Source of the DNA: Nemertoderma westbladi
Taxonomy: Eukaryota > Xenacoelomorpha > Nemertodermatida > Nemertodermatidae
Direction of reading: 5' to 3'
NCBI GenBank assembly: GCA_032718475.1
Contig: JAUCBJ010001461.1
Coordinates: forward strand, 1 to 56,891
Length of the DNA: 56,891 bases
Shown here piece after piece: positions 40,127-52,443 of the stretch. A model generated the notes under the pieces. That model was not told the origin of the DNA. It did not search any database and saw nothing but the letters and a program-made list of their open reading frames with translations. How positions within the stretch are numbered: the stretch's first letter is position 1; each line of letters opens with the position of its first letter. The position numbers and the translations under genes are program-made.

Positions 40127-43100
40127 ATTGAATACCAAGGTAACGAAGTCCACTATTGAATACCAAGGTAACGAAGTCCACTATTGAATACCAAGGTAAC
40201 GAAGTCCACTATTGAATAAAGGGTAACAAAGTCCCCTATTGAATAAAGGGTAACAAAGTCCCCTATTGAATAAAGGGTAACAAAGTCCCCTATCCATATT
40301 GAAGAAGTGATAACAAGGTCCCCTATTGAATATCAAGGTAACGAAGTCCACTATTGAATAAAGGGTAACAAAGTCCCCTATTGAATAAAGGGTAACAAAG
40401 TCCCCTATTGAATAAAGGGTAACAAAGTCCCCTATTGAATAAAGGGTAACAAAGTCCCCTATTGAATAAAGGGTAACAAAGTCCCCTATTGAATAAAGGG
40501 TAACAAAGTCCCCTATCCATATTGAAGAAGTGATAACAAGGTCCCCTATTGAATATCAAGGTAACGAAGTCTACTATCGAATAAAGGGTAACAAAGTCCC
40601 CTATTGAATAAAGGGTAACAAAGTCCCCTATTGAATAAAGGGTAACAAAGTCCCCTTTTGAATAAAGGGTAAAAAAGTCCCCTATTAAATAAAGGGTAAC
40701 AAAGTCCCCTATTGAATAAAGGGTAACAAAGTCCCCTATCCATATTGAAGAAGTGATAACAAGGTCCCCTATTGAATATCAAGGTAACGAAGTCCACTAT
40801 TGAATAAAGGGTAACAAAGTCCCCTATTGAATAAAGGGTAACAAAGTCCCCTATTGAATAAAGGGTAACAAAGTCCCCTTTTGAATAAAGGGTAACAAAG
40901 TCCCCTATTAAATAAAGGGTAACAAAGTCCCCTATTGAATAAAGGGTAACAAAGTCCCCTATTGAATAAAGGGTAACAAAGTCCCCTATCCATATTGAAG
41001 AAGTGATAACAAGGTCCCCTATTGAATACCAAGGTAACAAAGTCCCCTATTGAATAAAGGGTAACAAAGTCCCCTATTGAATAAAGGGTAACAAAGTCCC
41101 CTATCCATATTGAAGAAGTGATAACAAGGTCCCCTATTGAATATCAAGGTAACGAAGTCCACTATTGAATAAAGGGTAACAATGTCCCCTATTGAATAAA
41201 GGGTAACAAAGTCCCCTATTGAATAAAGGGTAACAAAGTCCCCTATTGAATAAAGGGTAACAAAGTCCCTTATTGAATAAAGGGTAACAAAGTCCCCTAT
41301 CCATATTGAAGAAGTGATAACAAGGTCCCCTATTGAATATCAAGGTAACGAAGTCTACTATTGAATAAAGGGTAACAAAGTCCCCTATTGAATAAAGGGT
41401 AACAAAGTCCCCTATTGAATAAAGGGTAACAAAGTTCCCTATTGAATAAAGGGTAACAAAGTCCCCTATTGAATAAAGGGTAACAAAGTCCCCTATTAAA
41501 TAAAGGGTAACAAAGTCCCCTATTGAATAAAGGGTAACAAAGTCCCCTATCCATATTGAAGAAGTGATAACAAGGTCCCCTATTGAATATCAAGGTAACG
41601 AAGTCCACTATTGAATAAAGGGTAACAAAGTCCCCTATTGAATAAAGGGTAACAAAGTCCCCTATTGAATAAAGGGTAACAAAGTCCCCTTTGGAATAAA
41701 GGGTAACAAAGTCCCCTATTAAATAAAGGGTAACAAAGTCCCCTATTGAATAAAGGGTAACAAAGTCCCCTATCCATATTGAAGAAGTGATAACAAGGTC
41801 CCCTATTGAATATCAAGGTAACGAAGTCCACTATTGAATAAAGGGTAACAAAGTCCCCTATTGAATAAAGGGTAACAAAGTCCCCTATTGAATAAAGGGT
41901 AACAAAGTCCCCTATTGAATAAAGGGTAACAAAGTCCCCTATTGAATAAAGGGTAACAAAGTCCCCTATTAAATAAAGGGTAACAAAGTCCCCTATTGAA
42001 TAAAGGGTAACAAAGTCCCCTATCCATATTGAAGAAGTGATAACAAGGTCCCCTATTGAATATCAAGGTAACGAAGTCCACTATTGAATAAAGGGTAACA
42101 AAGTCCCCTATTGAATAAAGGGTAACAAAGTCCCCTATTGAATAAAGGGTAACAAAGTCCCCTTTTGAATAAAGGGTAACAAAGTCCCCTATTAAATAAA
42201 GGGTAACAAAGTCCCCTATTGAATAAAGGGTAACAAAGTCCCCTATCCATATTGTAGAAGTGATAACAAGGTCCCCTATTGAATATCAAGGTAACGAAGT
42301 CTACTATTGAATAAAGGGTAACAAAGTCCCCTATTGAATAAAGGGTAACAAAGTCCCCTATTGAATAAAGGGTAACAAAGTCCCCTATTGAATAAAGGGT
42401 AACAAAGTCCCCTATTGAATAAAGGGTAACAAAGTCCCCTATCCATATTGAAGAAGTGATAACAAGGTCCCCTATTGAATATCAAGGTAACGAAGTCCAC
42501 TATTGAATAAAGGGTAACAAAGTCCCCTTTTGAATAAAGGGTAACAAAGTCCCCTATTAAATAAAGGGTAACAAAGTCCCCTATTGAATAAAGGGTAACA
42601 AAGTCCCCTATCCATATTGAAGAAGTGATAACAAGGTCTCCTATTGAATACCAAGGTAACGAAGTCCACTATTGAATAAAGGGTAACAAAGTCCCCTATT
42701 GAATAAAGGGTAACAAAGTCCCCTATTGAATAAAGTGTAACAAAGTCACCTATTGAATAAAGTGTAACAAAGTCCACTATTGAATAAAGGGTAACAAAGT
42801 CCCCTATCCATATTGTAGAAGTGATAACAAGGTCCCCTATTGAATATCAAGGTAACGAAGTCCACTATTGAATAAAGGGTAACAAAGTCCCCTATTGAAT
42901 AAAGGGCAACAAAGTCCCCTATTAAATAAAGGGTAACAAAGTCCCCTATTGAATAAAGGGTAACAAAGTCCCCTATTGAATAAAGGGTAACAAAGTCCCC
43001 TATCCATATTGAAGAAGTGATAACAAGGTCCCCTATTGAATATCAAGGTAACGAAGTCCACTATTGAATAAAGGGTAACAAAGTCCCCTATTGATAAAGG

Positions 43101-46100
43101 GTAACAAAGTCCCCTATTAAATAAAGGGTAACAAAGTCCCCTATTGAATAAAGGGTAACAAAGTCCCCTATTCATATCGAAGAAGTGATAACAAGGTCTC
43201 CTATTGAATACCAAGGTAACGAAGTCCACTATTGAATAAAGTGTAACAAAGTCCACTATTGAATAAAGGGTAAAAAAGTCCCTTATTAAATAAAGGGTAA
43301 CAAAGTCCCCTATTGAATAAAGGGTAACAAGGTCCCCTATTGAATAAAGGGTAACAAAGTCCCCTATTGAATAAAGGGTAACAAAGTCCCCTATTGAATA
43401 AAGGGTAACAAAGTCCCCTATTGAATAAAGGGTAACAAAGTCCCCTATCCATATTGAAGAAGTGATAACAAGGTCCCCTATTGAATATCAAGGTAACAAA
43501 GTCCCCTATTGAATAAAGGGTAACAAAGTCCCCTATTGAATAAAGGGTAACAAAGTCCCCTATTGAATAAAGGGTAACAAAGTCCCCTATCCATATTGAA
43601 GAAGTGATAACAAGGTCCCCTATTGAATATCAAGGTAACGAAGTCTACTATTGAATAAAGGGTAACAAAGTCCCCTATTGAATAAAGGGTAACAAAGTCC
43701 CCTATTGAATAAAGGGTAACAAAGTCCCCTTTTGAATAAAGGGTAACAAAGTCCCCTATTAAATAAAGGGTAACAAAGTCCCCTATTGAATAAAGGGTAA
43801 CAAAGTCCCCTATTGAATAAAGGGTAACAAAGTCCCCTATCCATATTGAAGAAGTGATAACAAGGTCCCCTATTGAATATCAAGGTAACGAAATCCACTA
43901 TTGAATAAAGGGTAACAAAGTCCCCTATTGAATAAAGGGTAACAAAGTCCCCTATTGAATAAAGGGTAACAAAGTCCCCTTTTGAATAAAGGGTAACAAA
44001 GTCCCCTATCCATATTGAAGAAGTGATAACAAGGTCCCCTATTGAATATCAAGGTAACGAAGTCCACTATTGAATAAAGGGTAACAAAGTCCCCTATTGA
44101 ATAAAGGGTAACAAAGTCCCCTATTGAATAAAGGGTAACAAAGTCCCCTATTGAATAAAGGGTAACAAAGTCCCCTATCCATATTGAAGAAGTGATAACA
44201 AGGTCCCCTATTGAATATCAAGGTAACGAAGTCCACTATTGAATAAAGGGTAACAAAGTCCCCTATTGAATAAAGGGTAACAAAGTCCCCTATTAAATAA
44301 AGGGTAACAAAGTCCCCTATTGAATAAAGGGTAACAAAGTCCCCTATCCATATTGAAGAAATGATAACAAGGTCTCCTATTGAATACCAAGGTAACGAAG
44401 TCCACTATTGAATAAAGGGTAACAAAGTCCCCTATTGAATAAAGGGTAACAAAGTCCCCTATAGAATAAAGGGTAACAAGGTCCCCTATTGAATAAAGGG
44501 TAACAAAGTCGCATATTGAAAAAGGGGTAACAAGGTCCCCTATTGAATAAGGGGTAACAAGGTCCCCTATTGAATAAAGGGTAACAAGGTTATGGGGTAA
44601 CAAGGTGTCCTATTGGATAAAGGGTAACAAAGTCGCATATTGAAAAAGGGGTAACAAGGTCCGTATTGAATAAAGGGTAACAAGGTCCCCTATTGAATAA
44701 AGGTTAACAAGGTGTCCTATTGAATAAAGGGTAACAAGGTCCCCTATTGAATAAAGGGTAACAAGGTTATGGGGTAACAAGGTGTCCTATTGGATAAAGG
44801 GTAACAAAGTCGCATATTGAAAAAGGGGTAACAAGGTCCGTATTGAATAAAGGGTAACAAGGTCCCCTATTGAATAAAGGTTAACAAGGTGTCCTATTGA
44901 ATAAAGGGTAACAAGGTCCCCTATTGAATAAAGGGTAACAAGGTTATGGGGTAACAAGGTGTCCTATTGGATAAAGGGTAACAAGGTCGCATATTGAATA
45001 AGGGGTAACAAGGTCCCGTATTGAATAAGGGGTAACAAGGTCCTCTATTGAATAAAGGGTAACAAGGTTATGGGGTAACAAGGTGTCCTATTGAATAAAG
45101 GGTAACAAGGTCCCCTATTGAATAAAGGGTAACAAGGTTATGGGGTAACAAGGTGTCCTATTGGATAAAGGGTAACAAGGTCGCATATTGAATAAGGGGT
45201 AACAAGGTCCCCTATTGAATAAAGGGTAACAAGGTGTCCTATTGAATAAAGGGTAACAAGGTCCCCTATTGAATAAAGGGTAACAAGGTTATGGGGTAAC
45301 AAGGTCTCCTATTGAATACCAAGGTAACGAAGTCCACTATTGAATAAAGTGTAACAAAGTCCACTATTGAATAAAGGGTAACAAAGTCCCCTATTAAATA
45401 AAGGGTAACAAAGTCCCCTATTGAATAAAGGGTAACAAGGTCCCCTATTAAATAAAGGGTAACAAAGTCCCCTATCCATATTGAAGAAGTGATAACAAGG
45501 TCTCCTATTGAATACCAAGGCAACGAAGTCCACTATTGAATAAAGGGTAACAAAGTCCCCTATTGAATAAAGGGTAACAAAGTCCCCTATTAAATAAAGG
45601 GTAACAAAGTCCCCTATTCAATAAAGGGTAACAAAGTCCCCTATTCAATAAAGGGTAACAAAGTCCCCTATCAATATTGAAGAAGTGATAACAAGGGCCC
45701 CTATTGAATACCAAGGTAACGAAGTCCACTATTGAATAAAGGGTAACAAAGTCCCCTATTGAATAAAGGGTAACAAAGTCCCCTATTGAATAAAGGGTAA
45801 CAAGGTCCCCTATTGAATAAAGGGTAACAAAGTCCCCTATTTAATAAAGGGTAACAAAGTCCCCTATCCATATTGAAGAAGTGATAACAAGGTCCTCTAT
45901 TGAATATCAAGGTAACGAAGTCCACTATTGAATAAAGGGTAACAAGGTTATGGGGTAACAAGGTGTCCTATTGGATAAAGGGTAACAAGGTTATGGGGTA
46001 ACAAGGTGTCCTATTGGATAAAGGGTAACAAAGTCCCCTATTGAATAAAGTGTAACAAAGTCCACTATTGAATAAAGGGTAACAAAGTCCCCTATTGAAT

Positions 46101-48735
46101 AAAGGGTAACAAATTCCCCTATCCATATTGAAGAAGTGATAACAAGGTCCTCTATTGAATATCAAGGTAACGAAGTCCACTATTGAATAAAGGGTAACAA
46201 GGTTATGGGGTAACAAGGTGTCCTATTGGATAAAGGGTAACAAGTTTATGGGGTAACAAGGTGTCCTATTGGATAAAGGGTAACAAAGTCCCCTATTGAA
46301 TAAAGTGTAACAAAGTCCCCTATCCATATTGAAGAAGTGATAACAAGGTCCCCTATTGAATATCAAGGTAACGAAGTCCACTATTGAATAAAGGGTAACA
46401 AAGTCCCCTATTGAATAAAGGGTAACAAGGTCCCCTATTGAATAAAGGGTAACAAGGTTATGGGGTAACAAGGTGTCCTATTGAATAAAGGGTAACAAAG
46501 TCCCCTATTGAATAAAGGGTAACAAAGTCCCCTATCCATATTGAAGAAGTGATAACAAGGTCCCCTATTGAATATCAAGGTAACGAAATCCACTATTGAA
46601 TAAAGGGTAACAAAGTCCCCTATTGAATAAAGGGTAACAAGGTCCCCTATTGAATAAAGGGTAACAAGGTTATGGGGTAACAAGGTGTCCTATTGGATAA
46701 AGGGTAACAAGGTCGCATATTGAATACGGGGTAACAAGGTCCCGTATTGAATAAAGGGTAACAAGGTCGCATATTGAATAAGGGGTAACAAGGTCCCGTA
46801 TTGAATAAAGGGTAACAAAGTCCCCTATTGAATAAAGGGTAACAAAGTCCCCTATCCATATTGAAGAAGTGATAACAAGGTCCCCTATTGAATATCAAGG
46901 TAACGAAGTGCACTATTGAATAATGGGTAACAAAGTCCCCTATTGAATAAAGGGTAACAAAGTCCCCTATTGAATAAAGGGTAACAAAGTCCCCTATTGA
47001 ATAAAGGGTAACAAAGTCCCCTATTGAATAAAGGGTAACAAAGTCCCCTATCCATATTGAAGAAGTGATAACAAGGTCCCCTATTGAATATCAAGGTAAC
47101 GAAGTCCACTATTGAATGAAGGGTAACAATGTCCCCTATTGAATAAAGGGTAACAAAGTCCCCTATTAAATAAAGGGTAACAAAGTCCCCTATTGAATAA
47201 AGGGTAACAAAGTCCCCTATCCATATTGAAGAAATGATAACAAGGTCTCCTATTGAATACCAAGGTAACGAAGTCCACTATTGAATAAAGGGTAACAAAG
47301 TCCCCTATTGAATAAAGGGTAACAAAGTCCCCTATTGAATAAAGGGTAACAAGGTCCCCTATTGAATAAAGGGTAACAAAGTCGCATATTGAAAAAGGGG
47401 TAACAAGGTCCCCTATTGAATAAGGGGTAACAAGGTCCCCTATTGAATAAAGGGTAACAAGGTTATGGGGTAACAAGGTGTCCTATTGGATAAAGGGTAA
47501 CAATGTCGCATATTGAAAAAGGGGTAACAAGGTCCGTATTGAATAAAGGGTAACAAGGTCCCCTATTGAATAAAGGTTAACAAGGTATCCTATTGAATAA
47601 AGGGTAACAAGGTCCCCTATTGAATAAAGGGTAACAAGGTTATGGGGTAACAAGGTGTCCTATTGGATAAAGGGTAACAAAGTCGCATATTGAAAAAGGG
47701 GTAACAAGGTCCGTATTGAATAAAGGGTAACAAGGTCCCCTATTGAATAAAGGTTAACAAGGTGTCCTATTGAATAAAGGGTAACAAGGTCCCCTATTGA
47801 ATAAAGGGTAACAAGGTTATGGGGTAACAAGGTGTCCTATTGGATAAAGGGTAACAAGGTCGCATATTGAATAAGGGGTAACAAGGTCCCGTATTGAATA
47901 AGGGGTAACAAGGTCCTCTATTGAATAAAGGGTAACAAGGTTATGGGGTAACAAGGTGTCCTATTGAATAAAGGGTAACAAGGTCCCCTATTGAATAAAG
48001 GGTAACAAGGTTATGGGGTAACAAGGTGTCCTATTGGATAAAGGGTAACAAGGTCGCATATTGAATAAGGGGTAACAAGGTCCCCTATTGAATAAAGGGT
48101 AACAAGGTGTCCTATTGAATAAAGGGTAACAAGGTCCCCTATTGAATAAAGGGTAACAAGGTTATGGGGTAACAAGGTGTCCTATTGGATAAAGGGTAAC
48201 AAGGTCGCATATTGAATAAGGGGTAACAAGGTCCCCTATTGAATAAGGGGTAACAAGGTCCCCTATTGAATAAAGGGTAACAAGGTCCCCTATTGAATAA
48301 AGGGTAAGAAGGTTATGGGGTAACAAGGTGTCCTATTGAATAAAGGGTAACAAGGTTATTGGGTAACAAGGTCCCCTATTGAATAAAGGGTAACAAGGTG
48401 TCCTATTGAATAAAGGGTAACAAGGTCCCATATTGAATAAGGGGTAACAAGGTCCCGTATTGAATAAGGGGTAACAAGGTCCCCTATTGAATAAAGGGTA
48501 ACAAGGTTATGGGGTAACAAGGTGTCCTATTGAATAAAGGGTAACAAGGTCCCATATTGAATAAGGGGTAACAAGGTCCCGTATTGAATAAGGGGTAACA
48601 AGGTCCCCTATTGAATAAAGGGTAACAAGGTTATGGGAAAACAAGGTGTCCTATTGAATAAAGGGTAACAAGATCCCCTATTGAATAAAGGTAAAGGTAA
48701 ACAAGGTGTCCTATTGAATAAGGGGTATCAAGGTA
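40127..48735. repeat. 27-bp satellite array with higher-order structure, 8.6 kb
   Basis: The basic unit reads ATTGAATAAAGGGTAACAAA followed by GTCCCCT (27 bp). Up to about 44,500 groups of 3-8 units are punctuated by a distinct pair of variant units (CCATATTGAAGAAGTGATAA, then GAATATCAAGGTAACGAAG). Spacing between punctuations changes in steps of 27 bp (about 169, 196, 223, 250). From about 44,500 a second flavour appears, with AACAAGG, GGTTATGGGGTAACAAGG and GTCGCATATTG variants. Because 27 is a multiple of three, minus-strand frames stay open and spell a 9-residue motif (NRGLCYPLF). These frames are a by-product of the period and are not genes. Confidence 0.97.
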
Positions 48736-49540
48736 CACTGAATTGAGTGGCTGGGTGTTTTTTTTTTTAAAACACGAATTTATTATAAACAAATTTACAC
48801 CAAATTCTTTCGTATTTTTACTTTTTTGCGCTTTAATATAAGGGGGATACGAATATGGAGTTTGCTGCATTGAATTGAGATGCGGCCTCCATTTCTTATG
48901 TGATGTAACAGGTAACTGCCAAAAGAGAAATGAGCTTCGGGTTGTATACTAAGGTCGTGTTTTAAGTTCATCGAAATAATTATATTAGTTCACCGACATA
49001 ATTATGTTAATTAATCGACATAATTATGTTAATTAATCGACATAATTATGTTAATTAATCGACATAATTATGTTAATTAATCGACATAATTATGTTAATT
49101 AATCCTTCTTCACCTTTTTTTAAAAGTTATTTGTTACCCAATAGGTTGCAATAAAATATGAATTATGAAAATTATTGTCTTTCTACGGAAACAGATTTCA
49201 GTGAAATATTGTGAAATAATTTTTTGGGACAATATGCGCATGCGCAATGCTCACACTTCTATTATACAATATAACGTCAATGGAAGTAATTATTTAATTA
49301 AATACATTGTATACACAGGAGATAAATAAGATAGAGACAACTATTTGTAAATATAAGAATATAAATCAACTACAGACAAACAATGTTGAATGAAAAATAT
49401 AAGAAGAATTAAAGAAGCATAATTAAAAAAAAAACATTTAATAGGATTAAAGAGTTTAAACAAGCGTGATGTCTCTATGTGATGTTCTACAAACGTGATG
49501 TCTCTATGTGATGTTCTACAAACGTGATGTTCAAGTCACT
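48736..49540. other. AT-rich non-coding region downstream of DMRT3 with palindromic 22-bp repeats
   Basis: On the DMRT3 strand this is the 3' side of the gene. At about 48965-49103 about five copies of TTAATTAATCGACATAATTATG occur, each containing the palindromes TTAATTAA and CATAATTATG. A direct repeat GTGATGTCTCTATGTGATGT occurs twice near 49467 and 49495. A TTTATT at 48779-48784 (AATAAA on the minus strand) could be a distant polyadenylation signal. Confidence 0.5.
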
Positions 49541-50928
49541 TCAGTCACAATATTTTGGTGATGGAAGTTTGTCGCTGTTTGTTTGCGCATGATTGGAAAA
49601 GTTGAGGACCCCTGGTGTTGTGGATGTGATGCCTTGAGGGGAATGAGTGAAGAGGCACTGAGAGTTAGAAGTACGTGGGGCGACATTGGAGTTGGGAAGG
49701 GGGAAAGGTGAGTTAGGCAGTGGAAAGGAGTTGTTGGGTGGGGAAACATTGGAGATAGGCAATGGAAAATGGTTGTTAGGTAGGGAAATATTGGAGTTAG
49801 GCAATGGGAAATGGTTGTTAGGTAGGGAAATATTGGAGTTAGGCAAAGGGAAATGGTTGTTAGGTAGGGAAACATTGGAGTTAGGCAATGGGAAAGGGTT
49901 GTTAGGTAGGGAAACATTGGAGTTAGGCAATGGGAAAGGGTTGTTAGGTAGGGAAACATTGGAGTTAGGCAATGGGAAAGGGTTGTTAGGTAGGGAAACA
50001 TTGGAGTTAGGCAATGGGAAAGGGTTGTTAGGTAGGGAAACATTGGAGTTAGGCAGGATGCCAGGACGGATGGAGTGACCGCCAAATCCCTGCATCCAGG
50101 CCGAATTCATATAGGAGGGTAAATCGAAGGGAGTAAAAGGGGGGAAACCAGGTGGTAACCCAGCAACCTGTTGTGCTGGTAACCCAGCAACCTGTTGTGG
50201 TAACCCAGCAACCTGCTGTGGTAACCCAGCAACCTGTTGTTTGGGCTGCGCGGTAGTCGTATTTACTGTTGGCATGGTAACGACAGGAGCCGATGGTAAC
50301 CCCATTTGAGGACAACTAGTTGCCCCGGGTAACTTGCGGGAACACGCTGTGAATTGCGCTAAATTATTAGCGAATGACATTAGTTGGTTCGTCAAGGCAC
50401 TGTCCTCCTTTGTTCTGGTAGTAAAATTATTTCTAACTCCACCCGTAATGTTGGGAGGTGAAGAAGGTAAAACTATTGGTAGAGAGGTACCGGTACCGGA
50501 AGCGGTTAATGGAGGAGACGTGTCTGCAGTTGATGCTGGTGGCCCTGATTGTACAACTGGCCCTGATTGTACAACTGGCCCTGATTGTACAACTGGCCCT
50601 GATTGTACAACTGGTTCTGTCTCAGAAGTTGGCGTTGATTGTGCAGTAGAGGCTGTTGTTAGATCCTTGAGGAGGTTTTCTGCACTCGAGTGTGAACCTA
50701 TTTTATACTGCTGACATGTTCTGCTCGATAGCAGTAACTCTATAGCATTGATTATATTTCCGCTGCAGCCCTTAAGAATAAGTTCCAGAATTTCCTTTTT
50801 GTGGTCTGGGAATATTTTGGTGAGAACATCTGTCGGGGGGAGTTTGTCCCCTGTCTCGTCGATATGATTACTGATGTCCGAAGCCGATAGGCTACTGATG
50901 TCGCTAGATACGTCATCAGGTTTGTCGT
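49541..50928 (-). CDS. DMRT3: DMRT3 last exon: DMA domain and repeat-rich C-terminus
   Basis: On the minus strand a TTTCAATTTCAG acceptor precedes 50928. From there 2 bases complete a split codon and 462 codons run to TGA at 49541-49543, in phase with the preceding exon (51695-51896). About 30 codons in (plus about 50725-50840) lies a DMA domain: TDVLTKIFP, then [12 protein letters not shown] and AIELLLSSR. This CUE-like module is found in the DMRT3/4/5 classes and is closest to DMRT3 as I know it. After it come low-complexity parts: four VVQSGP repeats, four QQVAGLP repeats, and about eight 14-residue NVSLPNN-FPLPNS repeats. The transcription factor family acts in neural and sexual patterning. 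The C-terminal repeats look lineage-specific. Confidence 0.88.
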
Positions 50929-51694
50929 CTGAAATTGAAATTGAAATTATATTATTATATATTAGATCATCAAATCAACTAATTATTTGTAATGTCCATA
51001 TCAATATCATCCATTTATAGTAGTAGGCCCACATGTATTGATTGAAATATACATTAAAGTGGATTCCACAAACCAAATTGAGAATTGATTTTATTTAGTA
51101 TCGGGTTGATTAGTTTGTTGGCACAGAAAACGATACATTGTTATTCCAATGCGAGATGTTACAATGTTCTCATACAAAGTAATCAGCGAGGACCAACAGA
51201 TTAAACTGAGATAATAAAAATATCGAGAAACTCTTTTGTTATTTGGTTTTAAAGTTGCCAAAATAGTAATTAACATTTCAAAGGGCCTTGGAATCTAATA
51301 CTGTATGATATCAACTGTAATTAGCCGGTATAGAATAGAGGCGGTGGTGAAAGGGATATTAGATTGCCGCATACTATATTGTTATTACAGCAGTGTGATA
51401 TTTCGTTTTAGATACATTTATTTAATAATTTTATCAAGGAAATTTGGCAGAGGAAAATCATTACCATTTATGGTTATTGTATATGAATATATACTGCCTC
51501 CAGCAAAAATATATAATATATTGATACATTTTGTAATTAAAGGATCGAAATATTTTATATCCTGTGGAGGTTTCCTTTTCTATCAAGCATCACCCATAAA
51601 CCACCAGAAATAACCATCGGATCTCATTGGAGATCCGATATGGTATGGTATGGATATGTTAGTTGTCATGGTCACAAACATAACATAAACTCAC
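50929..51694 (-). other. DMRT3 intron between the post-DM exon and the DMA exon
   Basis: AT-rich. Donor GTGAGT (plus 51689-51694) follows the upstream exon and a T-rich acceptor ...TTTCAG precedes 50928. The phase is 1 on both sides. Nothing else was recognised in it. Confidence 0.8.
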
Positions 51695-51896
51695 AGAGAT
51701 GGTTCATCATTAACATCGGCATCGGTACCGATGGAACCGGTTCCGGGTCGCTTTTAGAAGGGCTGTCCTCGCCGTCACTAGCACCGAGGTCCTTGGCTCG
51801 CTGCGCTCCTCCACCTGAGGGGTGGGTTAGACTGCGAACCATCTGGTACTGGTACATAATGGATTGCTCGTGTGCTTGTTGCCGCCGTAACGCAAC
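51695..51896 (-). CDS. DMRT3: DMRT3 internal exon: end of the DM domain and linker
   Basis: 202 bp on the minus strand. The acceptor AG sits at plus 51897-51898 and the strong donor GTGAGT follows 51695. It begins in phase 0 with VALRRQQAHEQS, which is the usual continuation of the DM-domain recognition helix after VMAAQ, and so joins directly to the exon at 52323-52443. The remainder is a polar linker rich in Ser, Asp and Pro, ending PMPMLMMNHL. It carries 67 codons plus one base, matching the two bases at the start of the last exon. These coherent phases across three exons are strong evidence for a real gene. Confidence 0.9.
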
Positions 51897-52322
51897 CTTA
51901 ATGAGTTAAATTATAATAGTAATAATAATATAATTATGACTACAAGATGTTTAACTTCACATTTGTAAAATAATTCTTATATATTTCGGAGGTTCTCTGG
52001 TTCCGCTTACCTGGGCTACCAGTAATTCTTATATATTTCAGAGGTTCTCTGGTTCCGTTTACCTGGGCTGCCAGTAATTCTTATATATTTCAGAGGTTCT
52101 CTGGTTCCGCTTACCTGGGCTACCAGTAATTCTTATATATTTCAGAGGTTCTCTGGTTCCGTTTACCTGGGCTGCCAGTAATTCTTATATATTTCAGAGG
52201 TTCTCTGGTTCCGTTTACCTGGGCTACCAGTAATTCTTATATATTTCAGAGGTTCTCTGGTTCCGCTTACCTGGGCTGCCAGTAATTCTTATATATTTCA
52301 GAGGTTCTCTGGTTCCGCTTAC
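51897..52322 (-). other. DMRT3 intron carrying the donor-site minisatellite
   Basis: The intron between the DM exon and the post-DM exon. Most of it is the 52-bp array described separately. The acceptor on the minus strand is AACTCATTAAG, a weak pyrimidine tract. Confidence 0.8.
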
Positions 52323-52333
52323 CTGGGCTGCCA
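51971..52333. repeat. 52-bp minisatellite repeating the DM exon's splice donor (7 copies)
   Basis: On the minus strand each unit carries GGCAGCCCAG|GTAAGCGG (or GGTAGCCCAG and GTAAAC variants), that is, the last bases of the DM exon plus its 5' splice site, followed by ~35 bp of intron. GT dinucleotides lie at plus 52321, 52269, 52217, 52165, 52113, 52061 and 52009, exactly 52 bp apart. The first is the natural exon end; the other six are duplicates inside the intron. Confidence 0.93.
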
Positions 52334-52443
52334 TCACACGTTGGCGTTCAGCAATAAGGACACATTTCTCGCACATACATTCTTTGAATCGGCAGTATCT
52401 TTTGTGACCTTTCAACCAAGAAAGAACACCGTGATTTCTACAT
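52323..52443 (-). CDS. DMRT3: DMRT3 exon encoding most of the DM zinc-binding domain
   Basis: 121 bp on the minus strand, between the acceptor ACATATTTCAG (AG at plus 52444-52445) and the donor CAG|GTAAGC. One base completes a split codon and 40 codons follow, beginning [17 protein letters not shown] and ending ERQRVMAAQ. The Cys/His ligands of the intertwined zinc module are present: C, H, H, C and the later C-x-C-x2-[15 protein letters not shown] is the DMRT3/dmrt93B version of the motif rather than DMRT1 or DMRTA. The DM domain's first residues (normally PKCAR) must lie on an upstream exon, which I do not find before the end of the window. DM proteins bind DNA in the minor groove as transcription factors. 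Confidence 0.93.

Noticed and set aside
40323-47476. Many minus-strand ORFs of 65-164 codons spelling NRGLCYPLF or SIGDFVTLY repeats
   Set aside because: They follow automatically from a 27-bp period (a multiple of three) lacking stops in two frames. There is no start context, no conserved non-repetitive part and no domain.
49686-50078. Plus-strand 130-codon Gly/Leu-rich ORF
   Set aside because: Antisense of the DMRT3 C-terminal 42-bp repeat. Splice phases and the DMA domain support the minus strand.
51305-51613. Plus-strand 102-codon ORF in the DMRT3 intron
   Set aside because: AT-rich, hydrophobic by composition, no domain, and in an intron of the opposite strand.
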